Shown: positions 1 to 9,161 of the stretch, piece after piece
How the letters are laid out: each line of letters starts with the position of its first letter
How positions within the stretch are numbered: the stretch's first letter is position 1
From: DYGX01 sp035325905
GTDB lineage: Bacteria; Chloroflexota; Anaerolineae; Aggregatilineales; Aggregatilineaceae
Direction of reading: 5' to 3'
Length of the DNA: 27,331 nucleotides
Assembly: GCA_035325905.1 (NCBI GenBank)
Contig: DAOKYY010000043.1
Span: 1-27,331 of the forward strand
The notes under the pieces: generated by a model
The model's input: the letters and a program-made list of their open reading frames with translations, nothing else
Database searches by the model: none
Told to the model about the DNA's origin: nothing
Program-made: the position numbers and the translations under genes

Positions 1-740
1 TACAGTCCGGTCGCCCCGCTGGCGCTTGTGGAGCTTTCGTCGCTGCGGGCCGGAGTCTCCGGGCTGCTCAGGCCGAGGCGCTGGCGACGCTCCTCAAGCT
101 GAAGCTCGATTTCGGAGATGCCGATCGCCTCGTCGATCTGGTCGCGGATCGAGCCGGACGCCATTTCCAGGCGGGCTTCTTCGCGGTCGAGACGGGCGCG
201 AATCTGGTCGCCCAGGCGCTGCACGTCCTCGTCGCCTACCCCGGCCAGGTCGTCCAGGCTCTTGATCGTGCGGGTGGTGAGTTCCTTGGCTTCGACCAGC
301 TCCAGCAGCGACTTGAGGTGCTCGCGCTCCTGCTTGATGGTGACGAGCTTGGCTTCCAGCTTGAGCTTAGCGTCGAGCATGCGGCGGTATTCCTGCTCCT
401 GCGACTGCCACTGCTCGTAATACTCCTGCGCCAGCTGCTGCTTCTGGTTCAGCTCGGCCTGGGCGGCCTGGGCCAGATCGGTTTTGGCGCGCAGCAACAG
501 CGTGTCGATGTCGCGATCCAGCTTCTCGGCGGCGGCGGCGAACTCCTCATACTTGCGCTTGAGCGTTTTGACCGTGCCGCCGATCGTGGCCGCCGCGTCG
601 TCCAGCGCGTCGAGGTTGCGCTCGGCCTGGCGGACGTATTCGTCCATCACTTTGACCGAGTTCGCTTCGAGCGCCTGATCGACCAGGCCATGAACGTTGG
701 CCGAGATCAGCGTGTTAATCTTTTGCAGCAGGGAAGCCAT
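1..740 (-). CDS. pspA: PspA/IM30 family membrane-stress protein (3' end cut by window edge)
   Basis: Translating the minus strand from the ATG at 740 gives 246 residues with no stop before the window edge. The N-terminus (MASLLQKINTLISANVHGLV) is the short amphipathic helix typical of PspA/IM30/Vipp1. It is followed by long, highly charged heptad-rich coiled coil to about residue 225, then a Ser/Thr/Pro tail. Family members are about 220-260 residues, so the gene is nearly complete. A strong Shine-Dalgarno (GAGGAGG, complement of 751-757) lies 10 nt before the ATG and fixes the start. PspA proteins are ESCRT-III-like and polymerise on the inner face of stressed membranes; that role here is inferred from family. 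The gene follows the kinase pair at 975-7226 on the same strand after a 234-nt gap, so it may be separately expressed. No clear promoter was found in the gap. Confidence 0.85.
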   Translation of the reverse strand, partial: MASLLQKINTLISANVHGLVDQALEANSVKVMDEYVRQAERNLDALDDAAATIGGTVKTLKRKYEEFAAAAEKLDRDIDTLLLRAKTDLAQAAQAELNQKQQLAQEYYEQWQSQEQEYRRMLDAKLKLEAKLVTIKQEREHLKSLLELVEAKELTTRTIKSLDDLAGVGDEDVQRLGDQIRARLDREEARLEMASGSIRDQIDEAIGISEIELQLEERRQRLGLSSPETPARSDESSTSASGATGL

Positions 741-974
741 TGATGCACTACCTCCTCGTCCATTGCGGGTGAAACGTCCGGCGCAGCCGCCCGTCTGCGG
801 GCGCAGCGGGTCTTGGCTCCGCCAGGCCGCGATGCCTCGCTCTCCATGAGAGTCTATGTCTGTATACGTAATTTTCCGCCCGAAGGTGCGCCCGCCCCGA
901 CCACAGCCAACCAACGGGAACATGCCGATCGTACCACGTTCGACGCGGCGGGGCCGAATACGCCCCCGACCTGC

Positions 975-2096
975 TCAGCTCTCGGCGGCGCGCGGCAGAT
1001 GAATGGTGAAGGTGCTGCCCTCACCCGGCGCGCTGATCACCTCGACCCGGCCCTGGTGCAGCCGCACGACCGCGTTCACGATCGCCAGCCCGGACCCGGC
1101 GCCCTGGTCCTCGTATTTCCCGCGATCAATCTGGTAGAACGTCTCGAAGATGTGCTCCAGCTCGTGTGGCGGGATGCCGCGCCCTTCGTCCTGCACGGCG
1201 ATCGCGACGCCGTCGCCGGACGGCGCCACCCGCACGCGCACCGGGCGCCCCGGCTGCTCGGTGAACTTGATCGCGTTATCCACCAGGCACTCGACTGCCG
1301 AAGACAGATAGTCATGATCGACCACCACGGGCGGCAGATCGGGCGCTTCCTCGAACTCCAGGCGCACGCCCTTTTCCTCGGCGATGTCAGCGTATTTCTG
1401 GCGAACGTTTTGCAGCAGGCCCGAAAAATCGACCATTGTCTGGCGCCGCCAGGCGTAGGTTGTGGACGCTTCGCCGGTCTCCAGCTCGACCAGCAGGATA
1501 AACGTCTCGACCAGGCGGCGGAGCCGGTTCGCCCCGGCGTTGATCCCGCGCAGAAAAGCGCGCATGTCGTCCAGGCCGAGGTCCGGCCCTTCGCGGCTGA
1601 GCATATCGGCGTAGGCGACGACATAGGTCAGCGGCGTGCGCATCTCGTGATTGAGGATCGTCAGGATATTGCGCTTGATCTCGGCGATGCTGTCCTGCGC
1701 CACGGCGTCAAGCTGCCGCTTGCGGTCGAGCTTGGCCGCGACGGCGACCAGCAGATCGTCGGCGCTGAATGGCTTGACGACATAATCCTCCGCGCCCATG
1801 CGCTTGCCCCGGTGGATGTCGTCACGCTCGCCTTTGGCGGTCAGGAAGATGAATGGAATCGCGATCCAGGCGTCGGTGGCGCGCACGGTCTCGAAAAACT
1901 CGTAGCCGTTCATGTACGGCATCATGATGTCCGACACGATCAGGTCAGGGGGCACCGGCTGGCGCTTCAGAATCTCCAGCCCGGCCTGCCCGTGTGTCGC
2001 GGTCAAGACTTCGTACTCGTTGATTTCGAGGATATCGCGGATCCCCTCCATCAAGTGCAGGTCGTCTTCGACGACAAGAATTGTCGCCTTGCCCAT
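975..2096 (-). CDS. Response regulator-histidine kinase fusion (REC-HisKA-HATPase)
   Basis: A 373-residue soluble protein with no membrane segment. Residues 4-122 are a receiver domain with the acidic pair D11/D12, phospho-acceptor D56 (motif SDIMMP), T86 and K108 all present. Residues about 138-205 are a HisKA dimerisation domain with H150 in the H-box NHEMRTPL. Residues about 250-370 are the HATPase domain, with an N-box (VDNAIKF), a G1 box (DEGRGIP) and a G2-like box (GAGSGLAI). It would receive phosphate on D56, probably from the large membrane kinase encoded 18 nt upstream, and carry its own kinase activity; the phosphate route is inferred. No DNA-binding output domain is present, so the final regulator lies elsewhere. 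The start is the ATG after a G-rich Shine-Dalgarno (GGGGGGAG). Confidence 0.9.
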   Translation of the reverse strand: MGKATILVVEDDLHLMEGIRDILEINEYEVLTATHGQAGLEILKRQPVPPDLIVSDIMMPYMNGYEFFETVRATDAWIAIPFIFLTAKGERDDIHRGKRMGAEDYVVKPFSADDLLVAVAAKLDRKRQLDAVAQDSIAEIKRNILTILNHEMRTPLTYVVAYADMLSREGPDLGLDDMRAFLRGINAGANRLRRLVETFILLVELETGEASTTYAWRRQTMVDFSGLLQNVRQKYADIAEEKGVRLEFEEAPDLPPVVVDHDYLSSAVECLVDNAIKFTEQPGRPVRVRVAPSGDGVAIAVQDEGRGIPPHELEHIFETFYQIDRGKYEDQGAGSGLAIVNAVVRLHQGRVEVISAPGEGSTFTIHLPRAAES

Positions 2097-2114
2097 GCTG
2101 GCCCACTCCCCCCG

Positions 2115-5100
2115 CTACGATGCCGCCACGCGCGCTGTGATCGCCGGCAGGCGCAGACAGAACGTGCTGCCCGCCCCCTCCTGGCTTTCCACGGTGATCG
2201 TCCCCCCGTGAAGCTCCACAATCTCTTTGATGATTGCCAGGCCCAGCCCCGTTCCCGGGATCGCCGGGTTCACGTTGGTACCGCGATAAAACCGCTCGAA
2301 AATGTGGGGAAGCTCGGCGGCTGGAATGCCGATCCCGGTGTCGGATACCTCAATGATAACCCATTCGGCGGGGCTGTGCTCTGGCCCGGCGGCGCGGCTG
2401 CGCACGATCACCTCGCCATGCTCCGGCGTGTAGTTCAGCGCGTTGGCAACCAGGTTGGTCAGCGCGCGCACGATCTGGTCCGGGTCTCCCATGACCCACG
2501 GCAGCGGCGAGGTCTCCGCCTCGTGGCGCAGAACCTCGTGCTTGCTCTCGGCCCAGGCCAGATTATCTTGTATGACCAGGGCGATGATCTCATCCAGGTT
2601 GACCGGCTCGCGGCGCCGGGGTCTCTCGGCGCGGTGCTCGCTTTGCAGGCGCGACAGGTCCAGCAGGTCGCGGATCAGCCTCGCCAGCCGCTCGACCTCG
2701 CGATCCATAACCTGCAAATAGCCGTCGCGGCGCTCCGGGCGGCCCTGCTGCAACAGCTCTAGGTAGAGCTTCAGGTTCGCCAGCGGCGTGCGCAGCTCGT
2801 GCGAGACGTTCGAGACGAACTGGTCCTTCATACGGTCCAGCTCTTTAAGCTGCGAGATGTCGCGCAGCACGGCAACCGACCCCAGGATGCGCTCGCCGTC
2901 CACCACCCGCGCCGCCTTGACCTGCAGCGCGACCGCGCCCGACTCGATCACCTCGGTCAGGTTCGGCGTGGCGCCATCCTGCGCCAGCGCGCGCGTGACC
3001 AGCGCGCTGATGCGCGTGCTGAGGTCCATGTCGAGGTCATGCTGATCGAACAGCGCCCGCGCGACCGGGTTCATCATCATGACCTGGCCGTCGAGGTCGA
3101 ACACGATCACGGCGTCCGCCACCGAGCCGATGATCGCCTCGGTGCGCTCTTGCTGGCGGCGAATCTCGGCGGTACGCTCCAGCACGCGCCCCTCCAGCTC
3201 GATCGTCTGCTGGCGGACTTTTTCGAACAGGCGCGCGTTGGCGACCGAGATCGCGAGCTGCGCCGCCAGCGGCTCCATCACGTCCAGGTCTTCCTGCATA
3301 ATGCTGTTGTAGCCGTGCCGCTCGACCACCAGCACGCCGATCACCTCGTCAGCGGCGATCAGCGGGGTCGCCAGGGCGCAATACGGCGCCGGAGCACGCA
3401 GCGCGCCGGTCGGGCCGCGCAGATGCGTCTGATTCTGCAAGATCGGCTCGGCCTGGCGCACGGCCTGCAAGCCGACGGTCTGCATGGCGGCGCGTAGCGC
3501 GCGCTCGTCGCTGGTCATCAGCACGTCGTCGCGCACGAAGATCGAATGCACGGACAGGTCGTCGTCTTCGATCAGCATCAGCCCGACCAGGTCGTAATGC
3601 AGAATCTCGGACAGCTTGTCGGCCACGCCTTCGATCAGGCTTTGCGGGCTGAGGATCGCGGTGGCGTAGCGCCCGACTTCGTTTACCAGCCGCAGCTGAT
3701 CGAGCCGGTGGCGGATCTCATCGAACAATGTCGCGTTCTGAATCGCCAGCGCCGCCTGCACGCCGAGCAGGCCGATCTGCTCGGTTTGCCAGCCGGCGAA
3801 GGCGTCGGCGTTCTCTGTGTTGACCAGCAATAGCGTGCCGATCGGGATATCGGCCTTGAGCAGCGGGACGGCGATGACCGATTTCGCCCCGATCATCTGT
3901 ACGAAGTCAGGATCGAGCGCGTCGCTGTCCGCGACGTGATTGACGTACTCCGCCTGCCAGGCGTGGAGCACGCGGGCAGGCAGGCGCTCGGTGCTGCGCA
4001 GATCGATCCGGTGGCCGAGGAAGCGGTCTTCTGCTAGCCCGGTCGCCGCCGCGCCGATCAGCTCGCCGCTTTCGATCAGCCAGATATAGGCGCCCTGCGC
4101 CTCGAACACGGCGATGCTCTCGCGGCAGATCAGGTTCAGCACGGTGTCGCGGTCAAGCTGGGCGCTGATCGCCAGGCTCAGCCGGCCCAGGTTGGTGGAC
4201 AGCGCCTCGCGGCGCAGCGCGTCTTCGAACAGAGTCGCGTTCTCCATCACGACGCCAAGCTGCTGCCCGATCTGCGGCAGCAGCGGCTCAAGAGCCGGGC
4301 TGAAGGGCGCTTGCGGCGGGCGGCAGAGGCTCAGCAGGCCGATCTCGCTGCCGTGCGAGACGAGCGGCACGCTGGTGAACGCCAGCGCGCCATCGCCGGG
4401 CGCGGCCAGTTCGGGCAGCGTGGCGGCGAGCGGCACGCGCTGAAGCTGGGCGACGGCTTCGGGCGGCAGGCCGACCGCGGCTTGCAGCATCAGGTCGCCG
4501 CGCTGCGGGTCGCGGCGATGGATCGCGCCCGCGCGCAGGTTGAGGGCTTCCAGCACGCGCGCCAGCAGCACGCTCATCAGGTTCTCCTGCGTCAGCGCCT
4601 CATTGCTGGCAGAGAGAATCGTGTTCAGGGCGCGCATGGCGCGGTTCTGGCGGCTGGCGGCTTCGAGCAAGCGAAAAATCTCGATCGCGGCCGCGGTCTG
4701 GTTGGCGAACACCTGCGCGATCTGGAACTGCTCCGCCGTGAAGCGGTGCGGCTCGAAGCCGTCGATGTTCAGCAGGCCGATCACGTGGTCGCGCACGATC
4801 AGTGGCAGGCACATCCAGTTCCGAATTTCCTGCGGGGTGTGGCGCGCGGCGGTCCATTCCGGGGTTTCGCGCGTTTCGTCGATCATCTGGGGGCGTTTGG
4901 TCTCGACGACCCGCGCGACCAGCGGGAAATCGGCCAGCCGCAGCGTCTTGTCGGCGGGCAGCTTGGCCGGGCGGGGCAGGCTGACGCGCGGCGTCCAGGT
5001 CCCGGCGCTCCGGTCCAGCAGGGCGATATGGGCGCGGTCGAACTCCAGAACGGTTTTCAGGTGGCTGAGCGCGGTGAACATCGCCTGGTCGAGATTGGCG

Positions 5101-7226
5101 CTCATGACCAGGTCGTGCGAGGCTTTCTGGAGCATCTCGGCCTGGACCCGGCGGCGGTGCTCGCCCGCGATTAGCTGGTGGTTTTCGACGGCGACGACGG
5201 CCTGCCCGGCGAACGCCATCGCGATCTGGAGGTCTTCTTCGGTGAAGTGCCCCGGCTGCTGGTGCGCGACGCTGAAGCAGCCCAGCACCTGATCGCGGGC
5301 GATCAGCGGCACGCCGATCCACGAGCCGAGCGGGTGCGTTCCCGCGATCCAGTCCGGGTCCTGGGTTGTGTCCGTGACAAGCTGCGGCTGGCGCTCGGCG
5401 AACAGGCGCTGCAAATAGGGCCGGTCGGCGATCGCGATCCGCACCTGATCGAGGGGTTTTTCGCTGGCGACGTTGAGGAAGCCAGTATGCGCCCGGACGC
5501 GCAGCAGCCCCGGCTCGGCGGTGAGCAGGACGCTGGCGCGGTCGAAGGTCAGCACGCGGCGCAGCAGCGCCAGCATTTGCTGCAAGGCGTCGTCGATGTT
5601 GGCGGTAGCCAGCAGCCCGGCGACCTCGCGCAACGTCTCGGCCAGATGGCGCTGCGCGCGCTCCTCGGCGTGCAGGCGCGCGTTCTCGATGGCGATCGCA
5701 AGCTGTCGCCCGACGCTTTCGATCAGCGCGATCGTCACCGGCTCGAAGGTTTGCGGCGCGCGGCTGCCCACTTGCAGCACGCCGATCACGCGCTCGCGGG
5801 CGACGAGCGGCACCGTGACGACGGACTGGATTCCCATTTCCAGCAGGCGCGCGCCGTGGGGGCTGTCTGCGGTGGCCTGCGGGATAATGCTTGGCTCGCG
5901 GCTGCGGATCGTGAGGGCAATCAGCGTGTCGTGGAGCGGCAGCCAGCGCTGCGCGTAGCCTTCGATCTCCGGCAGCCCGGTGCTCCCGGCCAGGCGCAGC
6001 CCGCCTGGCGCGCGCGGCTCGACCAGCGTGACGGCGGCGGCGTCCTGATGCGTCATCGCGACGACTTGCGCCAGGGCGCGCTTGATGACCTCGTCCACGT
6101 CCAGCGCCGAGGCGATGTCGGCGCTGAACGCGCTGAGCGCCAGCACTTCCTGGCGGCGCTCAAGCAAGTCCTGGCGGATACGGGTCGCGGTGATGTCGCG
6201 CAGGATAAAAAGCTGCGCGTCTGGCAGCCCGGCTCCGGCCTGGAGCGGGCGGCGCTCAACGCGCAGCACGCGCTCATCGCTCGCTTCGGCGGGGTCAGAG
6301 ACCGTGCACTCCGCGCCGGCCTCGCCGGTGTCCAGCAGCGCCAGGACCGTCTCGCGCAGCGGCGCGCTCTGGCGCAGAAACTCCGCGATCGGCGGCGGGA
6401 CGAGGCCGATTGGCGGGGCCGTCCCGCCCAGCCAGCGCCCGACCTGATGATCGCTCCAAATGACGCGCCGCTCGTCGTCCGTAACCAGCGCGCCCGCGCT
6501 GTGGCTGTCGATCATCGACTGGAGCAGCGCGCCGAGCGACAGCTCCGGCGAAGTGCGCCGGATAGTGCGCGTCAGCACCAGAACGGGCAGCGCGTAGCTC
6601 AGGCCGGTCAGCGGGACCGCCCAGAGCCGGTCAACGGAGACGAGGAACGGCGCCAGCAGGCTGGCGAGCGACGCCAGCAGCAGGGGCAGCCCGGTTCGCC
6701 ACGGATGCATCCGCCCGGCGCGGACGCTCAGGAAAACCACAATTGCCGTCGGGAGCAGCATCGCGATCAGGCCGCCGAGCAGCGCGGGCCACTCCCAACG
6801 CTCCAGCCACCAGCGGGGCCAGAAGCCGTGCTGCGTGTCCGCGACCACCGGCACCGCGCGATGACGCAGCGCGCCGACGATGATGGCGTCCAGCGCCAGG
6901 CCGATCAGCAGCGCGAGCGCCAGCCCGGCCGCCAGCCGGCGGCGCGATTGCCGGCGCAGCCAGGCGTCAAAGTACAGGCCGATCAGCGCCAGCGGCAGAA
7001 ACAGCCAGTGAAACCAGGTGGTCAGGACGCCGACCAGCTCCGCGACCGGCGTCGCGATGCTCTCCTGACCGGTCGTGCTGACGATCAGCAGCGCGAACGA
7101 GGCAAGCGCCGCCGCGCCCAGATACAGCGCGAGCACCGTGCTCGAAACGGTGCGCGGCTGCCGCTGGACCGCGACGGTCGCCAGCGCGATATAGAGGGCG
7201 ATCGGCACAAACAGCAGGTACGCCAT
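2115..7226 (-). CDS. Giant membrane sensor histidine kinase: 7TM-PAS-6xGAF-PAS-HisKA-HATPase
   Basis: A 1703-residue sensor kinase. Seven hydrophobic segments lie within residues 4-219, then a PAS-like domain at about 240-345. Six successive GAF domains fill about 365-1335; they begin with recognisable helices near LALSAFSADIAS, LREVAGLLATAN, LQKASHDLVMSA, LNTILSASNEAL, LGRLSLAISAQL and VNEVGRYATAIL. A short coiled coil leads to a second PAS domain (about 1355-1460). The HisKA domain has H1476 in SHELRTPL, and the HATPase domain has its N-box (TNLVANALNYTP), G1 (DTGIGIP) and G2 (GTGLGLAI). The catalytic core is intact, so it should autophosphorylate. Ligands of the GAF domains cannot be read from sequence. 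It is first in an operon with the REC-kinase 18 nt downstream. No clear Shine-Dalgarno precedes the ATG at 7226, so a slightly later start is possible. Confidence 0.92.
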   Translation of the reverse strand: MAYLLFVPIALYIALATVAVQRQPRTVSSTVLALYLGAAALASFALLIVSTTGQESIATPVAELVGVLTTWFHWLFLPLALIGLYFDAWLRRQSRRRLAAGLALALLIGLALDAIIVGALRHRAVPVVADTQHGFWPRWWLERWEWPALLGGLIAMLLPTAIVVFLSVRAGRMHPWRTGLPLLLASLASLLAPFLVSVDRLWAVPLTGLSYALPVLVLTRTIRRTSPELSLGALLQSMIDSHSAGALVTDDERRVIWSDHQVGRWLGGTAPPIGLVPPPIAEFLRQSAPLRETVLALLDTGEAGAECTVSDPAEASDERVLRVERRPLQAGAGLPDAQLFILRDITATRIRQDLLERRQEVLALSAFSADIASALDVDEVIKRALAQVVAMTHQDAAAVTLVEPRAPGGLRLAGSTGLPEIEGYAQRWLPLHDTLIALTIRSREPSIIPQATADSPHGARLLEMGIQSVVTVPLVARERVIGVLQVGSRAPQTFEPVTIALIESVGRQLAIAIENARLHAEERAQRHLAETLREVAGLLATANIDDALQQMLALLRRVLTFDRASVLLTAEPGLLRVRAHTGFLNVASEKPLDQVRIAIADRPYLQRLFAERQPQLVTDTTQDPDWIAGTHPLGSWIGVPLIARDQVLGCFSVAHQQPGHFTEEDLQIAMAFAGQAVVAVENHQLIAGEHRRRVQAEMLQKASHDLVMSANLDQAMFTALSHLKTVLEFDRAHIALLDRSAGTWTPRVSLPRPAKLPADKTLRLADFPLVARVVETKRPQMIDETRETPEWTAARHTPQEIRNWMCLPLIVRDHVIGLLNIDGFEPHRFTAEQFQIAQVFANQTAAAIEIFRLLEAASRQNRAMRALNTILSASNEALTQENLMSVLLARVLEALNLRAGAIHRRDPQRGDLMLQAAVGLPPEAVAQLQRVPLAATLPELAAPGDGALAFTSVPLVSHGSEIGLLSLCRPPQAPFSPALEPLLPQIGQQLGVVMENATLFEDALRREALSTNLGRLSLAISAQLDRDTVLNLICRESIAVFEAQGAYIWLIESGELIGAAATGLAEDRFLGHRIDLRSTERLPARVLHAWQAEYVNHVADSDALDPDFVQMIGAKSVIAVPLLKADIPIGTLLLVNTENADAFAGWQTEQIGLLGVQAALAIQNATLFDEIRHRLDQLRLVNEVGRYATAILSPQSLIEGVADKLSEILHYDLVGLMLIEDDDLSVHSIFVRDDVLMTSDERALRAAMQTVGLQAVRQAEPILQNQTHLRGPTGALRAPAPYCALATPLIAADEVIGVLVVERHGYNSIMQEDLDVMEPLAAQLAISVANARLFEKVRQQTIELEGRVLERTAEIRRQQERTEAIIGSVADAVIVFDLDGQVMMMNPVARALFDQHDLDMDLSTRISALVTRALAQDGATPNLTEVIESGAVALQVKAARVVDGERILGSVAVLRDISQLKELDRMKDQFVSNVSHELRTPLANLKLYLELLQQGRPERRDGYLQVMDREVERLARLIRDLLDLSRLQSEHRAERPRRREPVNLDEIIALVIQDNLAWAESKHEVLRHEAETSPLPWVMGDPDQIVRALTNLVANALNYTPEHGEVIVRSRAAGPEHSPAEWVIIEVSDTGIGIPAAELPHIFERFYRGTNVNPAIPGTGLGLAIIKEIVELHGGTITVESQEGAGSTFCLRLPAITARVAAS

Positions 7227-7304
7227 CAGGATGCCATCGGTATTTGCTCAGGCGGTACGCGAGGCTCGGCTACGGCTTCGGGCTGTACGGGCGACGCAGC
7301 CCTC

Positions 7305-7313
7305 AGTATAACA
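7305..7313 (-). promoter_or_regulatory. Extended -10 promoter for the two-kinase operon
   Basis: On the minus strand this reads TGT followed by TATACT, an extended -10 element (TGn plus 5/6 match to TATAAT). No good -35 hexamer is seen at the usual spacing, consistent with extended -10 promoters. The predicted start of transcription near 7298 gives a leader of about 70 nt before the kinase ATG at 7226. The same TGn-TATACT form precedes the eight-gene minus operon at 17904. Confidence 0.5.
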
Positions 7314-7365
7314 TGGTCAATAAATCGAAGGGAAACAGGCGAGACGGGCAGGGATAGGCGCAGTA

Positions 7366-7389
7366 CAGGGGCATCGCATGATGCCCCTG
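7366..7389 (-). terminator. Perfect 10-bp hairpin, candidate terminator of the eight-gene operon
   Basis: CAGGGGCATC (7366-7375) and GATGCCCCTG (7380-7389) pair perfectly around the tetraloop GCAT. The hairpin lies 28 nt beyond the stop codon of the last gene of the operon (7418) and before the promoter of the kinase operon. On the minus strand it is not followed by a T run, so it may act with Rho or only as an mRNA-end stabiliser. Confidence 0.5.
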
Positions 7390-7417
7390 CGGCAAACAAC
7401 CAGCGTATGAGACGCGA

Positions 7418-9103
7418 TCAGGCGGCAGTGCGCAGCCGGCGCGCGATGAACACCATCGCCACCAGCCCCGCCGCCGCGATGGCGAGCACGGTCAGGCCGC
7501 TGCCCCCTTCCAGGCCGGACGCCTGTCCGAAGTCCGACAGCAAGCCGGACTGCTGCAACGTCGCGGTCAGGTCCGGGCCGGTGGTGGGCGACGGCGTATC
7601 GGTCCCGGCGATCTCCGGCGTCGCGGTCGGCGCCAGCTTGGTCTGCGTCATGAAGATCGACATATCCGGCGTGGCGGTCGGCGGCACGCCGATGGTAAAC
7701 GTCACGCGCCCCGCCACCGGGACGTTGACCATGATCACCAGCTCCTCGGTGGGCGGAATCAGCCCCTTGATGCTCTCCGGCAGCGTGTCGTAGTCGATCA
7801 CCAGCCAGTAGATGCCGGGGTCCAGGTCCTCGAACGCGAAGGCGCCTTCCAGGTCGGTCTCGGTGAAGGTGATGAAGGTGTCCCCGCCGCCGGGGATCGG
7901 CGTGGGCGACGGCGCGCCAAGCTGGGCCAGGACAATGCCGCTCGGACGGGCCGCCCGTGGCAGCGCGCTCTGGCTGTCACCTCCGGCGGCCGTGCCTTCC
8001 AGCCGCAGCGTGTAAGGGCCGGGGCCGGAGACGCTGCTGACCTGAATGGTATACACGCCATCTTCCGGCAGCGCGAAGTCGCTGATCAGCGCGTCCAGCT
8101 CCGGGCCGCTGTCGTCGTCTTCGGTCAGCGGGCGCTCGTCGGGGCCGAGCAGCACCAGGTACATATCCATCGACGCCGGGTTGCCGGCGGTCGCCTCGAT
8201 GGTCACGAGATCGCCCTCGCTGCCCTCGAAGCGCCACAGATCGACCGTATCGCGCTGGAGCGTTTCGTCCACTTCGTCGCCATAGAGCAGCGTTTGCGGC
8301 GCGCCCGGCTCCGGCGTGCTAGCCGCCGGGTTCTGGACGGTGTCTTGCGCCGGGTTGAAAATGCCGTCGCCGTCGTCGCGATACAGGCGCAGCGTCACGC
8401 CGCCGAAGAGGTTGCCCGACTCGTCCACAAGCTCGCCGGTGAAGGAGCGCGCCGCCGCCGCCGTCGCGGTCAGGTTGGCGTTGATCGCGACCTGCGTCTG
8501 GGTCAGGGACTGCGCGTCGAGGTTAAGCTGCGCGATCCGGGTCGCAGTGGCGCCGGCGTCGATCGCAGCCTGAGTTTGCTGCTGCGAGAGGGCTTCCTGG
8601 GTCTGCGTGGCGGCGGCGTTGGCCGCGTCCTGGGTCTGGGTAGCTGCCGCGTTGGCCGCGTCCTGGGTCTGCGTCTGCTGCTGCCAGGCTGCTTCCTGCG
8701 TTTGCGTTGCCTGCGCCCAGGCCGCGGCCTGTGTTTGCGTCTGGTAGAACTCGAAGGTGGCGATCGCTTCCTGGCTGGCGACCACCGCGATCGCGTTAGC
8801 CGTCAGCGTCGCCTGATGCGCCTCCTGCGTGAGCGTCGCATCGGCGAAGGTGGTCGCGTTCATCGCCACGATCTTGGTGCTGGTCATCTCGTTGGGGCTT
8901 GGCTCGTCGCTGCTGCCAAGCGCCCACCACACCAGCACCGCGACGATCCCGACCACCAGCAGGACCAGCAGCGCCCCAATAATCTTAAAGGTCCGGCTGA
9001 CGCCGCCGCCTGAGTCATCGTCGAAGTCAGGCAGGGTCAAATCCTCTTCGAACGGCGGCATTTCGTCCAGTTCGCTGAGATCGCCCAGGTCTTCGAAGCC
9101 CAT
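7418..9103 (-). CDS. Membrane-anchored surface protein: TM, Thr/Gln-rich stalk, Cna-B-like fold with inserted PPC-like domain
   Basis: A 561-residue protein. The N-terminus is very acidic and probably cytoplasmic (1-37), followed by a strong membrane helix at 40-62. Residues about 90-215 are a Thr/Gln/Ala-rich stalk with TQTQ repeats (two exact copies of TQTQDAANAAA). A Cna-B/SdrD-like beta domain begins near 221 (FTGELVDESGN). It appears interrupted by a pre-peptidase C-terminal (PPC)-like domain at about 270-370, and it resumes near 409-440 (DLEGAFAFEDLDPGIYWLV). A Thr/Pro linker (474-512) leads to a second membrane helix at 535-554 ending in Arg residues; there is no LPXTG motif. Domain calls rest on pattern recognition. 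It is the last gene of the eight-gene operon, 58 nt after the previous one. A GGAGGAG Shine-Dalgarno sits just before the ATG. It probably presents its beta domains outside the membrane; function unknown. Confidence 0.85.
   Translation of the reverse strand: MGFEDLGDLSELDEMPPFEEDLTLPDFDDDSGGGVSRTFKIIGALLVLLVVGIVAVLVWWALGSSDEPSPNEMTSTKIVAMNATTFADATLTQEAHQATLTANAIAVVASQEAIATFEFYQTQTQAAAWAQATQTQEAAWQQQTQTQDAANAAATQTQDAANAAATQTQEALSQQQTQAAIDAGATATRIAQLNLDAQSLTQTQVAINANLTATAAAARSFTGELVDESGNLFGGVTLRLYRDDGDGIFNPAQDTVQNPAASTPEPGAPQTLLYGDEVDETLQRDTVDLWRFEGSEGDLVTIEATAGNPASMDMYLVLLGPDERPLTEDDDSGPELDALISDFALPEDGVYTIQVSSVSGPGPYTLRLEGTAAGGDSQSALPRAARPSGIVLAQLGAPSPTPIPGGGDTFITFTETDLEGAFAFEDLDPGIYWLVIDYDTLPESIKGLIPPTEELVIMVNVPVAGRVTFTIGVPPTATPDMSIFMTQTKLAPTATPEIAGTDTPSPTTGPDLTATLQQSGLLSDFGQASGLEGGSGLTVLAIAAAGLVAMVFIARRLRTAA
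8600..8671 (-). repeat. 33-nt tandem repeat encoding the TQTQ stalk
   Basis: A 23-nt block is identical at 8615-8637 and 8648-8670, giving a 33-nt period (11 residues, TQTQDAANAAA). A third, degenerate copy lies on the low-coordinate side. The repeat keeps the reading frame, so copy-number change would alter stalk length without breaking the protein. Confidence 0.75.
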
Positions 9104-9161
9104 AATCTCCTCCGCGTTAAGTGCACGTGTGGGCGCGGCGTTCGCCCCCCATCACGCCTGG

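Noticed and set aside
786..806. Short GC hairpin (CGCCCG/CGGGCG) in the pspA leader
   Set aside because: Six base pairs in very GC-rich sequence, no T run and no clear relation to a start or stop; expected by chance.
950..966. GGGGC/GCCCC hairpin after the REC-kinase stop as a terminator
   Set aside because: Only 5 bp with a 7-nt loop and no T run on the minus strand; too weak to call.
813..2762. 649-codon open frame on the plus strand
   Set aside because: It lies antisense to the REC-kinase and the end of the large kinase, whose catalytic motifs are unmistakable. Its product is a low-complexity Arg/His/Asp/Gln-rich shadow typical of GC-rich DNA.
5178..7793. 871-codon open frame on the plus strand
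   Set aside because: It is antisense to the GAF/TM part of the kinase and crosses its promoter and the operon terminator. The translation is Arg/Gln/Asp-rich with no domain; a shadow frame.
8590..8671. Repeat region as a CRISPR or intergenic repeat
   Set aside because: The repeat is within a continuous coding frame, has no spacers, and encodes a Thr/Gln/Ala stalk.
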